Shown here piece after piece: positions 58,322-64,000 of a stretch of DNA of 64,000 nt (its first letter is position 1; each line of letters starts with the position of its first letter). Location: contig WQZN01000001.1 of NCBI GenBank assembly GCA_009780695.1, positions 342,306-406,305 on the forward strand, given 5' to 3'. A program made the translations under genes and the position numbers. The stretch is from Microbacteriaceae bacterium. GTDB taxonomy: Bacteria; Actinomycetota; Actinomycetes; Actinomycetales; Microbacteriaceae. The notes under the pieces are model-generated. The model made no database searches. It worked only from the letters and a program-made list of their open reading frames with translations, and was not told the origin of the DNA.

Positions 58322-59427
58322 CAGCCGCCTCTCCGCGCGCGGAGCGGGATCGTGGCGCGCACCAGGAATCCGCCCGTCGGGCCCGGTCCAGTCTCGAGTC
58401 GGCCCCCGATCGCGGCGGCGCGCTCGCGCATGCCGGCGATCCCGAGGCCTTCGGGGCCCGGGAGTCGGGATCCGTCGTCGGCGACCTCGAGCACGGCCTC
58501 GCCGCCGCGCGCCTCGAGCACGCAGCGCAGGCGGCGCCCTCCGGAGTGTCGGATCGCATTGGTGACCGCTTCCTGCCCCACGCGTGCGAACGTCAATTCG
58601 GTCACGGGGTCGATCATGCCCGTTTCGAGCCGGATCCTGCGCTCGACCTCGAAGCCTGCAGCTCGGGCCTCGTCGAGCACGGCGTCCAGCAGGGCGAGTG
58701 TCGGCTGGGGCTGCTCGGGCCGCTCGTCCTCACGCAGCTGCAGGAGCGCGGTGCGCAGCTGCGGTGCCGCGCCGCGCGCGAGTTCGCGGGCCCGGCGCAT
58801 CGACTCCTTGGCGAGATCGGGGTCGTCGTCGATCGCGTCGAGCGCAAGAGTGGTCTGGATCCCGATGGCAGCGACCGTGTGGGCGAGCACATCGTGGATG
58901 TCACGGGCGACGGCGGCGCGCAACTCCGCGGTCTCGGCCGCATGCTCGGCGCGCACCTGCCGCGCCGAGGCGCCGATCGCCACGGCGGAGACCGCGACGA
59001 TGCACATGCCGAGCGCGGGCCCGAGCACTCCCCAGTCGGTCCAGGCGACGGGGTGCGGGGGCAGTGTCGGGATGACCGCCCAGGCAGTCGCCACCGCGAC
59101 CGCGAGCGGCAGCGAGCGTGCCGGCCGCGGTTCGCTGCCGAGCAGGAAGACGGCCGGGAAGAGCGCGAACGCCGGACCCTGCCCGGGGTAGCCGGCCAGG
59201 TGGTGGGCGAGGGACACCGCAAGGATCGCGAGGCAGACGGTGAAGGGCCGCGAGCGCCCCCAGATCAGCAGCGCCGCGGTCACCACAGCTGCCGCGTAGG
59301 CACCCAGCGCGCGCGGCATCGCCGTCCCGGCCGCGGCCAGCTCGGAGGCCACGGCGATGATGTTGACGACCAGCGTGCCGACCGGCAGCCCCCAGCGGAG
59401 CACCGCCGCTCGCACGGCAGGCGTCAC
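58321..59427 (-). CDS. Sensor histidine kinase (HisKA_3, NarX-like family)
   Basis: The 368-residue membrane kinase has four or five N-terminal helices and no large external domain. The phospho-acceptor box is VARDIHDVLAHTVAAIGIQTT, and the ATPase has N-box GQEAVTNAIRHSG and G-box GLGIAGMRERAAAIGG. This is the DesK/LiaS-type kinase group that senses membrane or cell-wall stress from within the membrane. GTG 59427 overlaps the MMPL stop by 4 bp (GTGA), which fixes the start; the earlier ATG 59463 would overlap 40 bp. Confidence 0.92.
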   Translation of the reverse strand: MTPAVRAAVLRWGLPVGTLVVNIIAVASELAAAGTAMPRALGAYAAAVVTAALLIWGRSRPFTVCLAILAVSLAHHLAGYPGQGPAFALFPAVFLLGSEPRPARSLPLAVAVATAWAVIPTLPPHPVAWTDWGVLGPALGMCIVAVSAVAIGASARQVRAEHAAETAELRAAVARDIHDVLAHTVAAIGIQTTLALDAIDDDPDLAKESMRRARELARGAAPQLRTALLQLREDERPEQPQPTLALLDAVLDEARAAGFEVERRIRLETGMIDPVTELTFARVGQEAVTNAIRHSGGRRLRCVLEARGGEAVLEVADDGSRLPGPEGLGIAGMRERAAAIGGRLETGPGPTGGFLVRATIPLRARRGG

Positions 59428-61550
59428 CGCGGCACCCTGACGCGCGAGAGCCGGGACGGCCACCAGAAGGCGCGACCGACGTCGATCGCGAGCGCCGGAA
59501 CCAGAATGCTGCGCACCACGAAAGTGTCCAGCAGCACGCCGAATGCGACAACGAAGGCGATCTGCACCAGGAACAGGATCGGGATGGTGGTGAGCGCCGC
59601 GAACGTGGCGGCGAGCACGATGCCCGCCGAGGTGATCATGCCGCCGGTGGCGCGCAACCCCGCGAGAACTCCGTCGCGGTGGCCGCGCACCGCCACCTCC
59701 TCACGGACGCGGGTCATGAGGAAGATGTTGTAGTCGACCCCGAGCGCAACGAGGAAGACGAAGCCGAACAGCGGCACGGAGGGGTCTGCCCCGGCGAAGC
59801 GGAAGACGTTGTTGAACGCGAGGGCGGCGACGCCGAGGGTGGCTCCGTAGGACAACACCACGCTCGCGATCAGCAGCACGGGTGCGACGAGCGACTGCAG
59901 CAGCAGGGCGAGGATCACCAGGATCACCGCGAGCACGATCGGGATGATGACCCGCAGGTCGCGCTGGGCCGCGGTGTTCGAGTCGAGGTCGAGGGCCGAG
60001 GTGCCGCCGACGAGGATCTTCGGATCGATGCGATCGAGCCGGGTCCGCAGCGTTGCGACGGCAGTCTGCGCGGTCGTCGAATCGGATGCCACGGAGAGCG
60101 TTCCTTCAATGAGCACGCGCCCGTCGACCACCTTCGCCGCGCCCTGACCCGGTGTCCCGGCATCCGTGAGCACCGTCGCCGACGCGATGTGCGGCACGTC
60201 CCGCAGAGCTGTGAGCACCCGCTCGTACTTCGTCTCGGGCGCAATGACGAGGACGGGGCTGCCGCTGCCCGCATCGAAGTGCTTGGCGAGCTCGGTCTGA
60301 CCCGCGACGGACTCCGAGGGCGTGAGCAGCAGCTTGCTCTGCGGCACGCCGCTAGCCTGCAGCCCGAGCACCCCGGTCGCCAGCGCTCCGAGGATGACCG
60401 CGGTGATGATCCACACGGCGCGCGGCCGGCGGCCGAGCAGCGTCGTGACCGCATCCCAGAACCGTGAGCGCCGAACAGCTGCGCCCTCGTCATCGCGACG
60501 CACTCGCGGCACGAGCGGCCAGAACACGGCGCGGCCGAGCAGCGCCAGCATCGCAGGGAGCGCCGAGACGGCCGCAAGGAAGGCGAAGGCGATCGCGATC
60601 GCCGCGACCGGCCCGAGCCCTTTGTTCGAGTTGAGGTCGGAGAAGCCGAGGCAGAGCACGGCGAGGATCACCGTCGCGGCGGAAGCGCCGATCGGCGCGA
60701 TGGTGCGCCGCCACGCGTGGCTCAACGCCGCCAACGTGCTCTGCTCCCGCAGCAGTGCTTCGCGATAGCGCGACACCAATAGCAACGCGTAGTCCGTCGC
60801 CGCGCCGATCGCGAGGATCGCCAGGATGCCGCGGCTCTGGCCCGTCACCGTCACCCACCCGGCCTTCCCGATCGCGTAGACGACAAGGATGCTGCCGGTC
60901 AGCGCGAAGCCGGACGCGGCGAGGACCACGATCGGCAGCAGCACCGAGCGGTAGACGATGAGCAGGATCAGGAACACGGCGGCGAGCGCGACCACCAGCA
61001 GCACGCCGTCGATGCCGCTGAATCCGGCGCCGAAGTCCGCACCGAGCGCGACCGGCCCCGTCACCCAGCTGCGCAGCCCGCTCGGCTCATGCTCGGTCAG
61101 CAGGGAACGCATGGATGCCACCACGGTGCCGCCGTTGGCTGAGGAATCCACCGAGACGATCAGCTGAAAGGCCGCGCCGTCCTTCGAGGGAATCGGCGGG
61201 CTGACGGATTCAACGCCGCGGATCTCGCCGACGCGACTCGCAATCGCCGTGACCGCACCGCGATCCGCGGTCGTGATGCCGCCGCTGCGGACGAACAGAA
61301 TGTCCGCGGGAATCGTGTCGCCCCCGAAGAACGACGACTGCAGCGACTGCACCTTGGTCGCCTCCGCCGACGCGGGCAGGTAGGAGGCCTGGTCGTCGTT
61401 CTCGATCGCCCCGATCGTGCCGAATGTCGGGCCGCCGAGGCGCGCCACGAGAACCCACGCCGCGACCACGAAAACCGCGACCGCGACCGCGATGAAGCGG
61501 GTACGTCGCGGCGGGGCGGTCGGGCTGCCCGAGGGCATGGATGCTGTCAT
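59424..61550 (-). CDS. MMPL/RND-family exporter
   Basis: The 708-residue protein has the MMPL topology: helix 1, a large external loop, helices 2-6 (with VLLVVALAAVFLILLIVYRS and GAATDYALLLVSRYREALL), helix 7, a second external loop, and helices 8-12 (with FGFVFLVALGVDYNIFLMTR). The intramembrane Asp-Tyr pairs in helices 4 and 10 are the expected proton-relay residues. It exports lipids, siderophores or antimicrobial compounds in relatives. It leads an operon with the histidine kinase and response regulator, suggesting membrane-stress detection coupled to efflux. GGAG lies very near ATG 61550; ATG 61538 is an alternative. Confidence 0.92.
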   Translation of the reverse strand: MTASMPSGSPTAPPRRTRFIAVAVAVFVVAAWVLVARLGGPTFGTIGAIENDDQASYLPASAEATKVQSLQSSFFGGDTIPADILFVRSGGITTADRGAVTAIASRVGEIRGVESVSPPIPSKDGAAFQLIVSVDSSANGGTVVASMRSLLTEHEPSGLRSWVTGPVALGADFGAGFSGIDGVLLVVALAAVFLILLIVYRSVLLPIVVLAASGFALTGSILVVYAIGKAGWVTVTGQSRGILAILAIGAATDYALLLVSRYREALLREQSTLAALSHAWRRTIAPIGASAATVILAVLCLGFSDLNSNKGLGPVAAIAIAFAFLAAVSALPAMLALLGRAVFWPLVPRVRRDDEGAAVRRSRFWDAVTTLLGRRPRAVWIITAVILGALATGVLGLQASGVPQSKLLLTPSESVAGQTELAKHFDAGSGSPVLVIAPETKYERVLTALRDVPHIASATVLTDAGTPGQGAAKVVDGRVLIEGTLSVASDSTTAQTAVATLRTRLDRIDPKILVGGTSALDLDSNTAAQRDLRVIIPIVLAVILVILALLLQSLVAPVLLIASVVLSYGATLGVAALAFNNVFRFAGADPSVPLFGFVFLVALGVDYNIFLMTRVREEVAVRGHRDGVLAGLRATGGMITSAGIVLAATFAALTTIPILFLVQIAFVVAFGVLLDTFVVRSILVPALAIDVGRAFWWPSRLSRVRVPR

Positions 61551-61699
61551 GCTCCGATCTTCTGGGCGACGGGGGGGCATCCGCGTCCCCCTTGCGTTGA
61601 TCTTTCCGTACGCAGTCTGCTGCAGCCGTCGTACGGCCGCGGCTGGGCACCGGACCACCCGCGCGGGCACGATGAGCCGCGCGCCAGGAATTCCACAGC

Positions 61700-61719
61700 A
61701 CTTGGGATGAGTGCCAAGT
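61700..61719. promoter_or_regulatory. Inverted repeat upstream of the MMPL operon
   Basis: ACTTGG (61700-61705) is inverted at 61714-61719 with an 8-bp spacer, about 150 bp before the MMPL start in the 223-bp spacer to dnaB. It could be the site for the operon's NarL-type regulator. Nothing else is evident in the spacer. Confidence 0.4.
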
Positions 61720-61773
61720 CCATGACATCTCGCATGGAAAATGCCACCTCGGCGTGGCGTCTACAACGACTGA

Positions 61774-63174
61774 CTACATCGCCGCCATGTCGGCGAAGCG
61801 CGAGTACGCACCCTGGAAGGCGACGGCCACGTCGCGGGTGGGCCCGTTGCGGTGCTTCGCGACGATGAGGTCGGCCTCGCCCGCACGCGGGCTCTCTTTG
61901 TCGTAGACGTCTTCGCGGTGCAGCAGGATCACCATGTCGGCGTCCTGCTCGATCGAACCTGATTCGCGCAGGTCGGAGAGCGCCGGGCGCTTGTCGGTGC
62001 GCTGTTCGGGGCCACGGTTGAGCTGCGAGAGCGCGATGACCGGAACCTGCAGTTCCTTCGCGAGCAGCTTGAGCGCACGCGAGAACTCCGAGACCTCCTG
62101 CTGACGCGACTCGACGCGCTTGCCGCTCGTCATGAGCTGCAGGTAGTCGATGACCACCATCTTCAGCCCGATGCGCTGCTTGAGGCGGCGGCACTTCGCG
62201 CGGATCTCGACGAGCGTCATGTTCGGGCTGTCGTCGATGTAGAGCGGCGCGTCGTTGATGCGGCCGCGGGTGGATGCCAGCTTCGTCCAGTCGCTCTGCT
62301 CGAGCCGGCCCTTGCGCAGCACGTGCAGCGGCAGCGTGCCCTCCGCGGAAAGCAGACGCATGGCGATCTCGGCTCGGCCCATCTCGAGACTGAAGAACAC
62401 GGTCGGCATGTCGTTCTTCACAGCGGCGCTGCGCGCGAAGTCGAGCGCGAGCGTCGACTTGCCCATGGCGGGGCGCGCGGCGACGACGATCATCTGACCG
62501 GGGTGCAGGCCGTTGGTGAGCTCGTCGAGGTCGGCGAAGCCCGTCGGCACGCCGGTCATCGTGCCGTCCTTGTGGCTCGCGGCGTCGATCTCTTCGCTGG
62601 CGGCGTCGATCGCGACGGCGAGGGGCACGTAGTCTTCGCTGTCGTTGGTGTTGGTGAGGTCGTAGACCTCGGCCTGCGCCCGGTTCACGAGGTCGGTGAC
62701 CTCGCCCTCGGCGGTGTAGCCGAGGTGCGCGATGCGCTCGCCCGCTGTGACGAGCCCGCGCAGCACTGCCTTCTCGGCGACGATCTCGGCGTAGAAGCCG
62801 GCGTTCGCCGCCGTGGGCACCACGCTCGTGAGCGTGTGCAGGTACTCGACGCCGCCGGCGCGCTGCAGCTCGCCGGACTTGATCAGCTCGTCGGTGACGG
62901 CGATGACATCCGTCGGCTCGCCGTGCGAATACAGCCGCAGCACCGCCTCGAAGATGACCTCGTGCTTCGGCAGGTAGAAGTCCTTGCTGCGGACCACCTC
63001 GATGACATCCGCCATCGCGTCCTTGCTGAGCAGCATGCCGCCGAGCGTGCTCTGCTCGGCCAGCTCGTCATAGGGCGGCGTGCGGCCGCCCGGGTACGAG
63101 GATGCCTCGGGCCGCTGGCCCCCACGGTCGTCGCGCCGGTCGTCCCTACGGTCGTCCAGGTTCGCGATCGACAC
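61774..63174 (-). CDS. dnaB: Replicative DNA helicase DnaB
   Basis: The 466-residue hexameric helicase has the N-terminal primase/loader domain (PPYDELAEQSTLGGMLLSKD) and the RecA-type motor with Walker A ARPAMGKSTLALDF, Walker B VVIDYLQLM, and ALSQLNRGPEQRTDKRPALS with the arginine-finger region LIVAKHRNGPT. There is no intein. GTG 63174 is chosen because AAGGAG is 5 bp upstream; GTG 63180 or 63204 are less well placed. The N-terminus carries an Arg/Asp-rich linker (DDRRDDRRDDRG), which is unusual. It is transcribed away from rplI on the same strand with a 400-bp spacer rich in DnaA-box-like sequences. Confidence 0.96.
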   Translation of the reverse strand: MSIANLDDRRDDRRDDRGGQRPEASSYPGGRTPPYDELAEQSTLGGMLLSKDAMADVIEVVRSKDFYLPKHEVIFEAVLRLYSHGEPTDVIAVTDELIKSGELQRAGGVEYLHTLTSVVPTAANAGFYAEIVAEKAVLRGLVTAGERIAHLGYTAEGEVTDLVNRAQAEVYDLTNTNDSEDYVPLAVAIDAASEEIDAASHKDGTMTGVPTGFADLDELTNGLHPGQMIVVAARPAMGKSTLALDFARSAAVKNDMPTVFFSLEMGRAEIAMRLLSAEGTLPLHVLRKGRLEQSDWTKLASTRGRINDAPLYIDDSPNMTLVEIRAKCRRLKQRIGLKMVVIDYLQLMTSGKRVESRQQEVSEFSRALKLLAKELQVPVIALSQLNRGPEQRTDKRPALSDLRESGSIEQDADMVILLHREDVYDKESPRAGEADLIVAKHRNGPTRDVAVAFQGAYSRFADMAAM

Positions 63175-63352
63175 ACTCACTCCTTCTTCCGAGAACACGG
63201 GCACACGGCTTCACCCGGCACCAACACTGCGTAGACCATCACGGACCACCGACATCGGGGACACGACCACCGGCGCCGCACCCTTGGGGCGCCGTCGATC
63301 GAAGGGGCTCCGGCCACCCTAGGGAGAGAGCATCCCGGAACTCAACACGGCC

Positions 63353-63562
63353 TGTGGATAAACCTGGGGAAGAACCGTGCGAAACGCCGTCTCACATGTG
63401 GAGTACGGCTGTGGAAAACTGTGGAATCTTTGGGGAAGATGACGGATAAATCATCCTTGATCAGGGATTTCTATTTCCCCACCCTGTGTGTAAAAACTTG
63501 TTTGAACCTGTGGTCGAAGGTTGCGACCAATCGACCGATCCTGTGTACAAAGCTGTAGATAA
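63353..63562 (+). promoter_or_regulatory. Cluster of DnaA-box-like 9-mers between rplI and dnaB
   Basis: Seven 9-mers related to TGTGGATAA lie in the same orientation: 63353 (exact), 63397 (TGTGGAGTA), 63410 (TGTGGAAAA), 63420 (TGTGGAATC), 63509 (TGTGGTCGA), 63542 (TGTGTACAA) and 63554 (TGTAGATAA). Between them 63430-63500 is AT-rich for this genome. The whole non-coding stretch 63175-63577 holds no gene. It may let DnaA control dnaB, titrate DnaA, or assist initiation. It is not at the expected dnaA-dnaN origin. Confidence 0.55.
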
Positions 63563-63577
63563 CTGCCCTGTTAAATA

Positions 63578-63612
63578 CCGATGACGGTGGGAGCGAGTCC
63601 CACCGTCATCGG
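63578..63612 (-). terminator. Terminator of rplI
   Basis: A perfect 15-bp stem (63578-63592 with 63598-63612; arm CCGATGACGGTGGGA) and 5-nt loop lies 18 bp after the rplI stop. On the minus strand it is followed by TATTTAAC, a weak T-tract. Confidence 0.9.
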
Positions 63613-63630
63613 CAAGTGTGCACCTTGCGG

Positions 63631-64000
63631 TTACTTGGCCGCAACCACCTTCAGCGTGATGGTGGCGACGATGTCGTCGCGCAGCTTCACGATCGCGGTG
63701 TGGGTGCCGGTGACCTTGATCGGGTCGGTCAGCTCGACGCGACGCTTGTCGACCGCACCGAGGCCGGCGGCCTCGACAGCGGCGGCGATGTCGGCGGGCT
63801 TGACCGAGCCGAACAGACGCCCCTCGGCGCCGGCCTTGACGGTCAGCGTGACGGGGTTCGCCTTGAGCTTGGCGGCCAGGTCCTGGGCCTCTTCGATGCT
63901 CGCGTGCTCGCGGGCGACGCGGGCGGCCTTGATGGCCTCGACCTGCTTCTCGCCACCGCGGGTCCACGGGGTCGCGAAGCCCTGGGGAACGAGGTAGTTA
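63631..64000 (-). CDS. rplI: 50S ribosomal protein L9, N-terminus outside window
   Basis: The visible 122 residues begin [19 protein letters not shown], the end of the N-terminal rRNA-binding domain, and continue through the long connecting helix ([17 protein letters not shown]) into the C-terminal domain ([20 protein letters not shown]) to end LKVVAAK. About 28 residues are missing beyond the window edge. L9 usually lies in rpsF-ssb-rpsR-rplI followed by dnaB, which matches the next gene here. Confidence 0.95.
   Translation of the reverse strand, partial: NYLVPQGFATPWTRGGEKQVEAIKAARVAREHASIEEAQDLAAKLKANPVTLTVKAGAEGRLFGSVKPADIAAAVEAAGLGAVDKRRVELTDPIKVTGTHTAIVKLRDDIVATITLKVVAAK

Noticed and set aside
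63340..63577. Chromosomal origin oriC
   Set aside because: DnaA-box-like sites are present but dnaA, dnaN and rpmH are not adjacent, so only an accessory or regulatory role is proposed.
1..64000. tRNA, rRNA and CRISPR arrays
   Set aside because: No intergenic stretch showed a T-loop or anticodon pattern, rRNA sequence, or regularly spaced direct repeats; the repeats found are palindromes or short tandem units.

Overview
The window is very G+C-rich actinobacterial DNA. Codon use is strongly G/C-ending, GTG and TTG starts and 4-bp start/stop overlaps are common, and several genes look leaderless. The rplI-dnaB and purB neighbourhoods, zinc-free S14, L33 and L28 proteins, an HU-type protein and a fused CopD/CtaG protein point to a member of the Microbacteriaceae (Microbacterium-like). 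The genus is inference. No tRNA, rRNA, CRISPR array, insertion sequence or prophage was seen.

Region by region. 1-5.7 kb: tail of an MFS transporter, a GNAT acetyltransferase, a hydratase-family protein with an internal 8-residue repeat, then a probable sulfur/organic-compound set (O-acetylhomoserine sulfhydrylase-like enzyme, NtaA/DszA-type flavin monooxygenase, SIS protein). 5.7-12 kb: orphan antitoxin-like gene, MFS exporters, a reductase/epimerase, deoC, an HxlR regulator and YceI. 12-21 kb: a compact sugar locus. One tightly overlapping minus-strand operon carries an ABC importer (binding protein and two permeases, no ATPase), GH15 and GH66 enzymes, a Gfo/Idh/MocA dehydrogenase and a ThuA protein, divergent from a ROK regulator across an operator-rich intergenic region. 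It looks built for alpha-1,6-glucan or isomalto-oligosaccharides, with a possible 3-keto-glycoside branch. 21-36 kb: regulators with their transporters, an Ada-AlkA repair fusion, a surface-anchored cutinase, a beta-lactamase-like lipoprotein, a Pif1-type helicase, CopD/CtaG, HU and an unknown lipoprotein.

36-40 kb is a zinc-homeostasis block: znuA-znuC-znuB-zur in one overlapping operon behind a 7-1-7 Zur-type box, followed on the same strand by the rpmB-rpmG-rpsN ribosomal cluster. 40-49 kb: hisC, a holin-like membrane protein, a WXG-like small protein coupled to an alpha/beta hydrolase, a tyrosine phosphatase, purB, two small membrane proteins, and a GH65 disaccharide phosphorylase with its beta-phosphoglucomutase. 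49-57.5 kb is a dense run of stress or detoxification modules, each a regulator (two MerR, HxlR, WYL, XRE-cupin) beside an SDR, aldo/keto reductase, quinone-oxidoreductase-like enzyme, VOC proteins or an EamA exporter, with recognisable operators. 57.6-61.6 kb: an MMPL exporter coupled to a NarL-type two-component system. 61.7-64 kb: dnaB, a spacer rich in DnaA-box-like sequences, and the end of rplI.

Two families of intergenic palindromes (three copies each) punctuate the window. The heptamer GGATGYC and its complement recur in genes and sit as inverted pairs at the centre of one palindrome family and in a terminator stem, which resembles the way uptake-type signal sequences behave in other bacteria.
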